The notes beneath the pieces are model-generated. The model worked only from the letters and a program-made list of their open reading frames with translations, searched no databases and had not been told where the DNA came from. 64,000 bases of DNA, taken from NCBI GenBank assembly GCA_015178975.1, contig WHVD01000001.1:1798001-1862000 (forward strand), given 5' to 3'. This document shows positions 45,025-57,639 of this stretch, piece by piece (position 1 is the stretch's first letter; each line of letters begins with the position of its first letter). Position numbers and translations under genes: made by a program. The DNA comes from Hysterangium stoloniferum (taxonomy: Eukaryota; Basidiomycota; Agaricomycetes; Hysterangiales; Hysterangiaceae).

Positions 45025-46338
45025 ATGGGACATGGTGAATAAAGTTACTCCCAATATTTACAAGCTAACACGATGTATTTTAGAGGGATTCTTACAATGT
45101 GACATACTTGGATACCTTCTCTCCCGCAAATGCTGATATGACAATGTGACATTAGGAATTAGTTGATTTCTGTTCAAACAACGAAATTGATATTGGCTTC
45201 CTTGTTCGTTAATTCCACTGACATCAGACGTCAATTATAACCTTGTCTATTCAGTTTTCACTTCCCGGTGATTCAATTGTCACTGTCACAGACAGTCCTG
45301 CCAATCGCCATCTGAAGCTTGTGTTTGCCAGAACACTGCGCAGCTGTGCCCCAGGCTATGGGAGATGGTATCCTGGTATTGATACCGGTTATTGGATCAA
45401 TCCATCATCACCCGACTCCATCGTAGACTTATTCAGGTACAACATGGATTCGTGTTTCCGCACTGGTTTAATGGATGAACAACTTCAAAGCTCGCACACT
45501 ATTCACCAATTGGCCAATCAACTACTGGACTCCGGGTTTCTGGAACCAATCAGGGGCCAAATCAAGTATGGAGATCTGGGGTCCCTCACTCTGTCAGACG
45601 TGGGCTATCAGGAAAAAGTTACAGGCACTTTTGTAGTGTGTGGGAATCTACATGAGTGGCTCTCTGAAACCCTCGGTACAGAACCCTTGGTCAAGGTTCG
45701 TGTTCGCCTCGGCAACCATAGGTCTAGATATTTAGACAAGGGTGAGAGTGTAACAATACGAGGTGGAAAATCAATGAAAAGGTATTTTTCAAGCTAGCAC
45801 ACTCACCCAATTGTTGCTCAGTTTTCTGCCGCGTAGATATACCTATGATACTGGCGAAGTCAGCATCGAACATTTTTGCTGGCCTTATGTCATGATCGAA
45901 TATTTCTGCTGGCCTTGGTGTGAAGGGCAGAGAGCATGGAGAGCATATGCACCGCTTTACATAGAGAACAATGGGATCAAGGGTGTCTCTCCACACAAGT
46001 TGATGATCAGTAAGCACAGAAGTCTTTTGGAAACGATATTTAACCCTTTGTGGCAACAATAAATGAATGGGAGACACAAGTAGTTGTGGAAATGCCTCAA
46101 AACCTGTTTGTTTCACTTCCCCCTTCATCAATGTGAGAGCCTGACTGAGTAATTTAGCCACTCCAGAGATGTGGAATCGTGTACCATATTCCTGTTTGAA
46201 CCTACTTCTCCACATTATATTTCTGGCCCCAAGGGGCCACCTGTCCTGGATGTCCAGTTGCATGCTTCTTATGATGCAGAGCCCAGTTGGATAAATGACC
46301 CTGTGTGGCCAGACACGGTATTTGAGTGAGACCCGTAA
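45025..46338 (+). pseudogene. H6: 3' half of an H gene
   Basis: Starts inside the exon at WDMVN (GGGACATGGTGAATAAAG) right after the satellite. The long exon (45258-45797: DSPANRHLKLVFARTL...RSSH-type TIHQLANQLLD...GNLHEWLSETLG) is open for 184 codons. The RRYTYDTGEVSIEHFCWP exon (45811-46062) has a small internal duplication (CGAACATTTTTGCTGGCC / CGAATATTTCTGCTGGCC). The last exon runs to 46338. The N-terminal half is missing. Followed by U6. Confidence 0.68.
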
Positions 46339-46380
46339 GTGTCGATGTTGTCCTTATTTAATAGCATTAACGTCTTGAAC

Positions 46381-46625
46381 TATTGAAACAGAATAACTCT
46401 TGACAAACACCCTGTGAGTGTGAGGAAAGTAAACACTAAGGAGACTTTCCCACACCCACAGCAGAGTATGCTACAGGGTGCTTACCTAAGCACCTACACA
46501 TCAGTTACCTTACTAGGTAACTCACTCAATACTGCACCTACAGTGCTGGGAAAAATACTACAAATATCAGAAAAATACAGGGAAGATCATAAACTATGTA
46601 AGAGCTGTAATATCATACTCTAACA
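46381..46625 (+). mobile_element. Short LTR-like insertion (245 bp) upstream of U6
   Basis: Starts TATTGAAACAGAATAACTC and ends ATCATACTCTAACA. TGAAC flanks both sides (46376-46380 and 46626-46630). U5 and U1 read through at the same position (ATCTTGAATCAGG). The 3' end TCTAACA is shared with the insertions at 21927 and 28024; the 5' end has TA where the others have TG. It contains two palindrome-like blocks (CACCCTGTGAGTGTG and CAGTTACCTTACTAGGTAAC). No ORF of note. Confidence 0.7.
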
Positions 46626-47059
46626 TGAACAAGGTGGATACATTATTTTCAGCTACCTAGGTGCATATGGGAGGAGGATTAAACTCGGACACGATCACAC
46701 CCATCGAACATTTTCCCGTCAAGTCTAGTTATATCATTCTGTGATATAAAAGCCCTTTATTTACTGGAGCTCTGGAGCTCTGCCCATAATTCAATTGTGA
46801 ACAGAAGATGTCATAATACGTGAATGTTAATTTTCAAAAATAACTACAAACAAAGTAGTTCTTTGCCGTAACTGTGTGACATCGCGTAACATGTGCTGGA
46901 GTCCTGCGTCTTGCACTCATTCTTCCTCCTAGATTTTCTCGCCTTCCCAGCCCTCGTCTTTCAAAATATTTTCAGAGAGAAGAAACAAAACAAGTATGTC
47001 CTCCTTCTTCCAATGAAGATGAGATTTCACTTATTATGCTTACGCCCTAACCACGCGAT

Positions 47060-48892
47060 CTAATAGGATCTACTTGAAGGCATCGACGTGTGCCTCCCGT
47101 GCTTGGATAGAGAGTGTGTGGGGGAGGATGTGACCCGGATGCATGTGCAGTTGCATTATGGGATGCTTGGGTATCTGTGATGTGAAGAGCATATTGGAAC
47201 CGAACCCGAAACGAGTGAGCAGGGTGTTTTTGTTCTTCTGTGAGCAGCTGAGTATGAGCAGGGAAGTTTTGATGATTGATTTGGTGGCGTCGGTGATAGA
47301 ACAGTCGCGGACCGCCGCTTAAGAACCTTGCTACTGTCGAGGACACGGAGAAGGACAATTATGAGTTTTTGCCGACAGTAAGATATTGGGGCTTGTCATG
47401 GACAAGGAACGAGGTCATTTCTTGACGAGTCGAATCATCCTGAGGTCCGTCATACTCGTGTAATGTTTTCGAGTCTGTCTCCCCTGTAAGACTTACGGGA
47501 CTCCGAAATCTCAGAAACAGCTGCTACATAGCATCAACATCGATACTCACACATCGATACTCACACTTCCAGCTTCCCCACATACCATCCCTGATTCCTT
47601 CTCACCCTCCCCTGTTCCTGCACCGAAAAGCTCTCCATATCCTATTTTGACTTTTAGATGTGCAAAATCGCGGACCGAATCCGTTCAGGCTGGTTATTCC
47701 ACCCACGCAGCCATTTCCCGTCTCACACCGCCGGTGTCCCTACCCTCGTCGAAGTGCTGGTGAGGCCGCGGAACCAATTCCATCGACGGTGATCCCCTCC
47801 TCGTTCATCCCCGACGCCACTGCCCGTATTCCAAGAACCCATCCAAACCCACCATACCATGTTCAAATCCCTCATCGGAAGAGTACACGAGGAGATATCG
47901 ATGACGAAAAAGCAAGAAGTGCAAGAGTTCTTCGCATATATATTCTTAAAGTCCTGCGTCAGCAAGTTAAAAACTCGTCCCGGAGCCGGAGCCTACTGTC
48001 ATCTTCTGCTTTGAGGTGGAGGAAGAGTCACGGTGTATGTAGTGCAAGGAGGTTTGCGCTATCGTGTGGACGAGCATGATCATTTGAGCGTGGGTATCTG
48101 ATCCCGGCTTTAAAGAGGTATTGTATGCCCGGGAAAAGCTGCGTGCCCGCGGTGCGAGGTAGGGGTTCCACCGCAGACGTGAGTCTTTCACAGTGTCGTC
48201 TCAGTACTATAGGCTGATACCGACTAGGTCGTGGATGTGTTTCCAGATGTGCACGTGTTGCGGCTTTCCCTGACATCTTTGTTGTACATGCGACGAATTT
48301 TCTGCACGTGAGGTGGGTGCCTACAAAACGTGGTCAGCGGTGGTTATTCTCTCTTCAACGTGTGTCATGGACAAGGCGGGAGGCCCTTCTTTGAAGAATC
48401 GAGTCATCCTCAGGTACGTCATACTCATGGATTCGAGCCTGTCTTCTCGCAAGGACCGACAGCACTCAGAATCTGGGAAACAGTGGCGACATGACATCCA
48501 CCCTCCAGTCAATATGCACACTTCCAACCTTATGCACATACTATCCCCTATCCTTTCTCAGCCAGGCCAGTACCTGCACCCAACACCTCCTCGCGCCTTG
48601 CATCCTGGCTTAACTCTGGCCTCTCCCGTACAAAGCCCCCTCCCTCCCAATCTTCAATGCCGCCCCGTTCGCAGCCACTCCCTACCGGTCGTCGTCAGAA
48701 TGCATTATTTGCTACCGGGAACCCGGTTGTTGTGGTTGATTGGACATGTGGAAGTTTCGGGTGTGTCATTGATGATATTAGACACCGTCGTTCGCCCGTC
48801 TTTCTTTTGTCATTACAGGCAGCAATAATCCTTTAATGCAGTCGATTGTTGCGCCGGCAAGTGATAGTGGGCCTGAACCGTCTGTGGAGTAG
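47060..48892 (+). pseudogene. U6: UBP14-like pseudogene, fused type
   Basis: Zinc-finger remnant GIDVCLPCLDRECVGEDVT (about 47077), KDNYEFLPTVRYWGL (about 47355). Cys box A is degenerate and followed by a short local duplication (ACATCGATACTCACA twice, about 47537-47560). The FKSLIGRVHEEISMTKKQEV segment (about 47862) has lost the QQDA consensus. GGLRYRVDEHDHLSVGI is at about 48050, and FPDIFVVHATNFL then VRWVPTKR at about 48265. Half B has a Cys box (about 48470) and a UBA remnant (about 48690-48750), with a stop at 48890. Confidence 0.7.
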
Positions 48893-49318
48893 ATAGTTAT
48901 GATGGAGGATGTGGGATGTACGTTATACAGTGAGTAACTACACGCATACACGCATAGATGCAATACATACATGTTTGCTGTGAACATAATAATAAACGTC
49001 TCACGATAAAGCGCCACTGCCACATGCAGTATTCGGATCAGAGAAGGATCGATGGATTTTCTAACCTGCAACTAACTGTCAAGATTGGCAATAAATCTCT
49101 AACATGATATGGGGGTACGAGGGTTTCTTTGAGTAGCAGCAGAGCGAAACAGATATATGGTTACCCTCAGAGTCCATGACATTTTGGATGCGGAGCTCTT
49201 TCCAAAGATTCAACACAGTGTAATGATTCTATGATGGTGTTGATGAATTACATTGTTCAGGAGAGGGAGAATTTGGGGTGTCCACAGGGAGGGTACGTAA
49301 AGGGAAACCTCGGTGTAT

Positions 49319-49573
49319 CGCATATTAACAACAAGTTGGAAATATTGTTTTCATGGAATTTCAGAACTCACCGTATGGCATACGATGGCCCGGGCCCATC
49401 ACGAGCAAACTTGCAAGTACCGCTAGTGCTAATACGATTGTTAGTACTATAAGCAACTTGTTGTTCCGTCAATAAACGGCGTAAACCTTTAAAGTTGGTA
49501 ACTTAATGAATGACGTTGATCTTGTATTAATGAGAGAAACTGACCCGACATAGTAGAATCGCTTGATATAGTG
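49319..49573 (-). pseudogene. Fragment of the DUF6533 membrane-protein gene
   Basis: Near-identical to 15890-16140 over about 255 bp, covering the VYAVYRRNNKL / hydrophobic helix exon and its introns. Only this part is present. The left side joins the U6 tail and the right side joins an LTR-like or unidentified 213-bp block. Confidence 0.75.
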
Positions 49574-49786
49574 TGTATGAGGCCTGTTCCACCAGTAATT
49601 CTGCGAAAATGGGACGCTCCAGGTCAGGAAACCAATACAACAGAGATAACAAAGTGTTACTTACTTTTTACTAATACCCTGCTCCAGCCTCGAGGCCGGG
49701 TGTCACTTCCCGGCCACATCACCAACCCGTCATCGCGGCGCTGCCTTCGGCAACGTCCTCCCGTGCGATACTAACGCGGCAATACA
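49574..49786. other. 213-bp block of unknown origin, TGTAT...ATACA ends
   Basis: Lies between the DUF6533 fragment and W3. Starts TGTATGAGGCCTGTTCC and ends GCGGCAATACA. Internally it is GC-rich (CTCGAGGCCGGGTGTCACTT). The flanks come from different modules, so no target duplication can be tested. It may be another LTR-like piece. Confidence 0.35.
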
Positions 49787-50797
49787 GCCTATGTAACTAA
49801 AATGTATTATTTAATATTATGTGGGACTACATGCGATAAGAGGAAGAAGGTGGATGCAGCGTTATTGCTAACTGCAAAAAGACGATCAATGGCTAATCCC
49901 CCTTAGCACGTCATGGTACTTGATTCGTTGTCGTCCGTCACGGGCAGGGGCAGAAATGATATGTACGCCCGTTCTGTCATCTCAAAGATCATGCCCGTGA
50001 GCGTATCGTAATGAGACAGTATTTGATTGACCGAAGAACTTGCAACTGTTACACACCTTATCGGTCGCGAACCACATTGATTATTATTATGAAAAGGTAG
50101 GAAATCATCAGGTCACCTTGTGGTGCAGTGTTAAACTTTGTGAAGCAAAGACTGAAAGTGATGGCAGCCGGTTTTGGTCGAAATGTATGAGGCGGGAGAC
50201 CCACTTGGGATTTGAGACAGAAAGAGGTACGAGTTCTGTTTTGGCTGGGTTGAATTTCGGAAACTATTTGCAACATATCACACTTTTGATATAGTTTGCC
50301 TGCTACCTCATTTCCTATCAAGACGTGTGGTAAGGATGCAACACATCATATTAAATAGTCCAAATAGTCCAAGTAGTTTTATCACATTCATGTTCAGGTA
50401 CCCTAGCATTGCTGCGTTCTTGGGCTACAGTAACGCACAAGACAATGTACTTTTCCAATTTTTCTGTAATCCGGACTCTGAACCTGCCTCCTCATAGCAC
50501 GAAGATTAAGTTCGGGACCCGTTTCGTCTTGCTCCGTTTCCACCCACGCGTCGAAGCAGTCAGAGGATACATTCAAATCTCCCGAGTGGGAATAGCGAGT
50601 TAGAAAATACCCAGAATGAACTCAAACATAAAGATGATTCGTAATATATATGTATACATGATAGTAAGAACGGAAGATAGGAGTGATGCGTCACGATTTA
50701 GCATGAAACAATAAACATCACAGTCTCACAATATAGAGTAGTATCTGCTGAGAACGGTTCAACTCTATATGAGCGCAGACGTTCGGAATGAGGTGGC
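49787..50797 (+). pseudogene. W3-H7-D: third copy of the truncated H unit
   Basis: W part 49787-49905, H7 from about 49915 to 50500 (HTLSVANHIDYYYEKVGN, KLCEAKTESDGSRFW, decayed AAFLGYSNAQDNVLFQF), D block 50503-50797. Same SEPAS break point as H2 and H5. No intact coding sequence. Confidence 0.65.
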
Positions 50798-50887
50798 CAT
50801 ATTTCCCCCAAGCTTACTATAGCTCTACGGGGTCTAGGAAGGCCAGGGAGTCTACATAATGGGTGTAGACATTCCCAAATCCCCGAT

Positions 50888-51062
50888 GGAAGGCGGTAAT
50901 CACGATGTAGACTTTGTCCGTAGTAGAACTGCTGGAATACAATGGATTAGATAGATCATCCGTAATTAAAAGAAAGGCCCCACGATCTTATCAATGATTT
51001 ATCGAGTAGAATGAAAAGCACCATGATGTGCTAACTGACATGTGGCGTTGTAGCGATACGAC
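50888..51062 (-). repeat. Inverted copy of the H upstream region
   Basis: The reverse complement matches 36488-36652 and about 29490-29655 (GTAATCACGATGTAGACTTT, GATTAGATAGATCATCCGT). It shows that part of an H module was inserted or flipped here, between D and U7. 50798-50887 and 51063-51120 hold nothing recognisable. Confidence 0.7.
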
Positions 51063-51529
51063 ACTTGTGTCTTGGGTAATAATTAATAAAGATGGATGGT
51101 ATGGAGCTTGTGATATTTTTTTCAACTCTTTCAGTAATGGATATGGAGGAGGATTAAACTCGGAAACGATCAAACCCATAGAGCATTTTTCCGTGACGTT
51201 TAGCTATGTCATTCTGAGATATACAAACTCTTTATTTACTGGAGCTCTGTAGCTCTTCCCATAATTCACTTGTGAACAGAAGATGTAAGAATACGTGAAT
51301 ATTACTATTCAAAAATATATATAAAAAAAGTAATTTCTTCGGCGGCGTAACTGTGTGACATCGCATGACATATGCTGGAGCTCTACGTCTTGCGCTCATT
51401 TTTCTTCCCAGACCTTCTCGCATTCCCAGTCCTCGTAGAGAGAAGAAACAGCACGAATGAGTATATCCTCCTTTCTTCCAATCGAAACGATATTTCACTT
51501 ATTATCCTTACGTGCTAACCACACAATCG

Positions 51530-52854
51530 AATAGGATGTACCTGAAGGCATCGACGTGTGCCTCCCATGCTTTGATAGAGAGTGTGTGGGACGATTTGAC
51601 GTGGATGCATGTGCAGTTGCATTATAGGATGTTTGGTATCTGTATATTTGAAGAGCATGCTGGAACCGGACCTGGACCGAGTGAGTAGGGTGTTTTTTTT
51701 TTGTTCTGTGAGATGTGAGTATCAGCTGGGAAGCTTTTATGATTGAGTTGGGTTGCGTTGGTTATAGAACAGTAGCCGACCGCGGCTTGGGAACCTATTC
51801 ACTGTCGAGGAGAAAGAGAAGGCCAATTATGAGTTTATGAGATATTGGGCTTGTCATAGACAAGGAGGGAGGCCATTCCTTGACGAGTCGAGTCATCCTG
51901 AGGTCCGTCATACTTGTGTAATATTTTCGAGCCTGTCTCCCCTGCAAGACTGACGGGGCTCCGCAATCTCGGAAACAGCTGCTGCATGGCATCAACATCG
52001 ATATTCACACTTCCAGCCTTCCACACATATCGTCCCTTATCCTTTCTCACCCGCGCCTGTTCCTGCACCGAAGAGCCCCCCATACCCTGTTTCGACTTTC
52101 AGATACGGACAATAGCGGACTGAATCGCTCAGGTTGGCTATCGCACCCTCGCAGTCATTTCTCCTCTCACAACGCCTGTGTCCTACCTCCCCCCCGAAGT
52201 GTTGGTGAGGCCGTGGAACCAATGCCATTGACGGTGATCCCCTCGTCCGTCCTCGACGCCACTGCCCGTATTCCAAGAACACATCAAACCCACCATGTTC
52301 AAACCCCTCCTCGGAAGAGTCCACGAGAATTCTCAATGACGAAACAGCAAGACGCACAAGAGTTCTTCGCATATATATTCCTAAGTCCTCCGTCAGCAAG
52401 TTAAAAACACGTCCCGGAGCCGGAGCCTACTGTCATCCTCTGCTTTGTGGTGGAACAAGAGTCACTGTGTATGTAGTGCAAGGGTGTGCGCGCTAGCTTG
52501 TGGACAAGCATAATGATTTGAGCGTGGGTATCCGATCCCGGCTTTAGACAGGTGTTGTATGCGCGGGAGACGCTGCGTGTGTGCGTAGGGGACAGGATGG
52601 GTGAACCTGCGGTTGAGTATTGGTGCCCGTGGTGCGAGGCAGGGCTTCCACCGCAGACGTGAGTCTTTCATAGTGTCGTCTCAGTACTATGGGCTGATAC
52701 CGACCAGGTCCTGGATGTGTTTCCAGACGTGCACGTGTTGCGGCTTTTCCTGACATCTTTGTTGTACATGCGACGAATTTTCTGTACGTGAGGTGGGCGC
52801 CTACAAAACGTGGTCAGCGGTGGTTATTCTCCCTTCAACGTGTGTCATGGACAA
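51530..52854 (+). pseudogene. U7: UBP14-like pseudogene, half A only
   Basis: Zinc-finger remnant GIDVCLPCFDRECVGRFDV-like (about 51550), a Cys box readable as LTGLRNLGNSCCMASTSIFT (about 51945), KTQQDA in the form TKQQDAQEFFAYIF (52330-52385), and FPDIFVVHATNFL then VRWAPTKR (about 52745). It stops at the CVMDK segment, where an unrelated block (52855 on) begins, so half B is lost. A TATA-like GAGATATACAAACTC is at about 51218. Confidence 0.7.
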
Positions 52855-53050
52855 GTGGCTTGATGTTAATGCACAAAATACAATGGCTCAATAAGCTTGT
52901 AATGAAGTACTTGTACCAATCAATGTGTCAGTCAGTGAATCACCTTTCATGATAGGTTTGGTGATAGGTTGGATGTACATGGGTTAAACCAGGCATCAGC
53001 CCACTGAACATGGTCAAAGTACAATTCAGTAAACCATTTTTTTTTTCATT
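52855..53050. mobile_element. Remnant sharing a block with the left end of the chromovirus fossil
   Basis: CTTGTAATGAAGTACTTGTA then CCAATCAATGTGTCAGTCAG and AATCACCT matches 22670-22725. Both sites interrupt a U copy. It may be the end region of one retroelement family. Boundaries are unclear. Confidence 0.45.
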
Positions 53051-55560
53051 TTGACATCAGTGGAATGACAATAATTCTGAATTATTTATCGACAAATATA
53101 AGAGTATTTATCTTTATTGTTTTAGATGTAATGAAACCATATCGGCCGGTACCCTACACAACCCCTATTTGGCCAAAGACACAGAAAGACCAGACGGTTG
53201 AGAAATGAAGCATCGGTATCGCCTGTTTTAAGCGTTGAAAGGATGCTTCTTAATGGCGCTTAATTTGACAGAGGTGCCTTAGGGACCCATGATAGGCAAG
53301 TCGCTAATGCTCAGTGTCGGTCATGGGAGGCCTTGGGCTGTGGTATGTGACTCGTGTATGGTATTTCAGCCGATTTTCGGACGTCTCGTGGATCAAATTC
53401 TGTATTTACCCCTGCTTTTTGAATTGTGGTTTTCATATGGAAACATCGTCTCTACTTTTAGCTTGGCTTCCATCAAATGGTGGAGGATCGCCAAGAGGGC
53501 TGAAACAGCCGAAGTACATGGCTCAAGTATAATGACGAGAAACATGTATTGGTGTTTATATCTGGGAGGCCGAGTAAATTTGTTGACTCCCTACCTTCCT
53601 TCTTGACTGGCGTAGTCGTGGGGTCTATGGCACCGGTATAGTTTAGATACGAAAAGTACACGCGAAGTTCAAATAAACAAAGTAATGCTCAAAATTTGTT
53701 AGATATATTGAGATACAACGTCTGAGGTATATATATACAATACAGCTCCGAGATATATGTCATGCCGTGTATATGAGATAATTGGAGCGAATGACGAAAC
53801 AAGCATAAATGGAAATACATGTTCATACAACCTATTTTGGTAATTGATACGGAATACGCGCAGGCTTGCAATTCCAACAATCGGTAGTGCATTGACTTGG
53901 TATACATTAAACCTGTGACACGACATCAGGTGGGGCTAAAGATTGGCGGACGTTGCATGTGATGGTGGGGGAGGATCCCGGCGGAAGCCCTTCGTTGGGA
54001 GATATATTAACTGATACATTAAAAATTTATATTCCTAGTCAACCGTGCGCTCGATTATTATTTGGTAGCTTCAATCCATCCACAGATTTGTTGGGTATAT
54101 GCGTTTTGCATATTAATTGTGTGGATTATTCATAACAAGGGGGTCAAAGACACGGCCTTGGGAGGTTTTACCAGTGGGATCCATCGATATCGAGATGAGA
54201 TAGGCAAAGTGTGTACGAGAATGCGAAAGAGAAAGGTAGGCGGGTAGCGACAGGTGCTGTTTCTGTAGGAACACTACCTACGTTTGTACAGTTCAATTTT
54301 AAGCGACTCCGAAATGGATCCGGACTCATCACTTGTCACCATTCTCTCGCCCCGACAAATAGAGTTGCAAGAAGACAGAGGAGTGAATGTACGTCGTGCA
54401 TCAAAATACCCAACGTCGTCGTCCAACTCTCCTCTCCATGCATCGCAGAAAAGTCCAGGAAGTCGTGGGGAGCAGGGTTTGGGCTATTCGCTCACACTGC
54501 CGTGCACGCAATTTCAGGTTCTGGATATTGTGAATTTAACGACAGTAACCCCCGTATTAGCCTTGAGGCATCATGAAACAATAAATGGGCTGATTGAGGG
54601 TTCTTAACTAGTCTTCTGATAACCGAATGATTTGAGACGGCAGGAACAATGTTGTTGTGACAAAAACCGGCAATGCTCATACCCCAAACACGGGAACACT
54701 GCCAGATCGTATATCGGACTAGACCACCGGCTTATATTTTCCCTTTCGTCGTACGAGCTCATTTTTCACCCACATGCGTATATATGTATGCGATGCTATG
54801 AAATGCAACCTCAGTCGTTTCCCTACAGCCCCGCTGGGCAGCGGCTGAGTCTTGGGCGTCCGCTGCTCCTCTTCTATTCTAGCTCCATCCAATTTTGTCA
54901 GTTGTGCTGTCTTTCTTTGTCCTCAAGAAGAAGAAGCGAAGCATTGGCCAACCCAATCAAAGCCAAACCATGAAGACTAAACATCCGTCGACCTGACGCA
55001 CCAACTTGGGAGCTCCCAAATCAAGCTCGGCCTCTTCCACTTTTATTTCAATTCCTTCCCATCCACATTCAATGTCCTCTCTCTTGTCACGCTCGTCGCA
55101 CTATGAATAGGCTCCATCTTGGACAACGTCCTCCTACTCTCCCAACCTCCCAACCTCCCCAAACTCGAACCCAAACCCAAACCCAAACCTTTTTCTTCAA
55201 AGACAGTTGCGGCAACTGTGATGCATCCTCTAAATATTCAAAGTAAATGGCATGCACATACCCTCTTGTCTTGTTGCATCTGTTGCATCTCTTTCCTAGT
55301 CTCCTTCTCCCGAACATTGTGTGGGTTTTAACAAGACACAGTTGGTAAACGAAAGAGCTTCTGGGACTTTGTCAACTATGAGCAGGTGCTGTAACTGCGA
55401 CGGGACTGTTGGGAATTTCTTGTTCAGTGGTCATGGTGCAGTATTTGGCAAGGCTTAGACTTTGGGCATGGCCTCGAACTCCTCAACATACCTTATCGAA
55501 GGCGACGCGCAAGAAGATTTGCCCATGCTGCGTGACCCTGGTGGCAGGCTGTGTACAGCC
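53051..55560. other. Unique 2.5-kb region without a recognised gene
   Basis: No copy elsewhere in the window. The longest ORFs (54211-54576 and 54284-54607, overlapping frames, plus strand; MYSSILSDSEMDPDSSLVTI...) lack family features. CCCAAACCCAAACC runs near 55165-55190 and a Ser/Arg-rich stretch near 54920 are low complexity. It may hold an exon-intron gene that I cannot delimit. Confidence 0.35.
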
Positions 55561-56375
55561 TGATGCCTGGATGCCTCAGACACAATCAGCCGACTGGCTC
55601 AGGACTTAGGCAGCAGGGATCGGGAAAGCTGGCACCTATTCAGGCCGACACGGCTGATAATGATATTCGGTTTCTTCCGATACTTTACCAAACTGTGCCT
55701 CCAATTTCTCTCCATCCTAGCACGGCTCCCCATGCAAACATTATCAGTATGGATTTACCCTCAAGTGATAGAGCCTTATAATGCTTTATTAATTTGAAGA
55801 GTTTATTCCGCAACGGAACGGTCGATTGTCTAAGGGTGCTTAAAGGTATTCGCCAAGGTGTGATAGGAATATCGAGGCGACAGCATAGCAGTCACCAGGA
55901 AGTTGCGGGGAACCATTTTAGCTGAGGTCGATTACATGCGCCATCACTATTATGACTCTGCTGATCTTCGCTTCTTCGCTAGTGCCAAGCCCGGAAATAA
56001 AGGCGGTATACATATTTATGAGAAGGTATTTCCCCGGATATCGGATCTTAGGCGGTAAGACGGCCTTCTTTAAAATGATTTTAGCATGAAATGGATCGCG
56101 TTTACCAGAAGTGAACATGCCTCACGAGATCCACCCCCTCTTTAACAATTATGTTCAATTGCCCCACTGTTAACTGTTGCAGTCTATTCCTTGTCTTTTC
56201 CCCCTCACCTGTGTCTGTGAGCCTTACAACCCTCCTTTGGTGCTCCTCCACATGTTGTGTGTTGAAGAAGCACTTCCCAACCAAAATGGATATCTTGGTG
56301 TCGTACAATAGCTTTTTCCCGATCCGCTCCATTGCCAGACCACAAAAGTAACTGGGACTGACTTTGAACGTCTGT
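55561..56375 (-). pseudogene. Y2: second copy of the unidentified gene fragment
   Basis: Colinear with Y1 but without the LTR-like insertion. Minus strand 56332-56102 reads MERIGKKLLYDTKISILVGK then CFFNTQHVEEHQRRVVRLTD and 56118-55918 reads MFTSGKRDPFHAKIILKKAV. It preserves the empty target site GCTCC at 56242-56246. Family not recognised. Confidence 0.5.
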
Positions 56376-57176
56376 TGGATTACGAATGACAGATGCGAAC
56401 CACCTAGTCATGGATTCTCTGTCAATGTCGGATATGCCTTGCCCAATTCCTCATTAATCCAGCAAGCCTTGTGGCAGCTCCAGGCAAGTTGCAAAACCAC
56501 GGCACTCAACGAAAAAACAGTCCGACACGAGATCACGTTGGTTTAGAATACTTCATTTCCTTCCCACGATTACCACCGTTTATGAGATGGACGTACGTTT
56601 AATTATGCACGACGCAGCACCTCAGTGATGTCTCAAGTGCTTGCACAGTGAGTATTTGGCCTAGGAAACTCCGAAGACACAGCTGAACAATAATGAATGG
56701 GTCAACATATCGGGAAAGGTGATAAAACAATGCACCCCATTCTCAAAGATACAAGCCCGAACCAACTGATTGAACACCCCTAGCCCATGAACCAGAGAAA
56801 TCGATGAAAAGAAAGAAGTAGAAATATCCAAAGAAAGAAGAAGGAGAAGGAGAACTAGAAAAGAAAAGAAAGAAGTATGTCTGGCCTCTTCATAGACTTC
56901 TATATTTGCACAAAATCTTAATTTCCTCAATGACAGATTAGGATAAAGGAGTCACTACCTTGTCCGTATCCATGATTATTGACCCCTTCACTGTCCATCG
57001 CGGTGGTGGTTGAGTTGGCAAGACACAACATGGTGAATGAATGGGACAACTGGGAGCAACGATATCACAGGCATATCTGCAATTATTGTGGATTTTTATG
57101 AGTTTTTGTAGATCCCCTGCAAAGCAATGAAGTGCAGGAACCAAATGCTGGAGATAGGTCTGTCTGCATGCTCATA
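56376..57176. other. Gene-poor spacer with a polypurine tract
   Basis: 56812-56880 is a purine-rich run (AAAGAAAGAAGAAGGAGAAG) whose complement gives a Phe/Leu/Ser-rich membrane-like ORF on the minus strand. That ORF is explained by composition. Nothing else is recognised. Confidence 0.4.
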
Positions 57177-57623
57177 CAGGCCAACACTTTCTGCTGGCCT
57201 TGGTGTGAAGTGCAGAGAGCATGGAGAGCATACGCACCACTTTACATAAAGAACAATGGGATCAAGGGTGTCTCTCTACATGAGTTGATGATCAGTAAGC
57301 ACAGAAGTCTTTTGGAAATGATATTGACCCCTTTGTGGCAACAGTAAACGAATGGGAGACACATGTCATTATGGAAATGCCTCCGAATTTGTTAGTTTCA
57401 CTTCCCCCTTCATCCATGTCAGAGCCTGACAGAGTAATTTAGTCACTCCGGAGATGTGGAACCGCATACTATATTCCTGTTTGAGCCTACTTCTCCACGT
57501 TATATTTCTGGCCCCTCGGGGGGACCTGTTCCAGATGTGCAGTTGCTTGCTTCTTATGATGTGGAGCCCAGGTGGATAAATGACTCTGTGTGGCTGGACA
57601 TGGTATTTGAGCAAGACCCGTGA
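57177..57623 (+). pseudogene. H8: last exons of an H gene
   Basis: Starts at FCWPWCEVQRAWRAYAPLYI (about 57188), continues through HELMISKHRSLLEMILTPLW, and ends with the last exon at 57623. Everything before is missing. It shares the FCWPWCE variant with H6, so the two are closest relatives. Followed by U8. Confidence 0.68.
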
Positions 57624-57639
57624 GTGGCGATTTTGTCCT

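Noticed and set aside
55160-55195. CCCAAACCCAAACC as a telomere-like repeat
   Set aside because: Only three or four units, imperfect, and inside ordinary sequence. Too short to argue for an interstitial telomere.
56661-56930. 89-aa membrane-like minus-strand ORF
   Set aside because: Its hydrophobic run is the complement of a polypurine tract.
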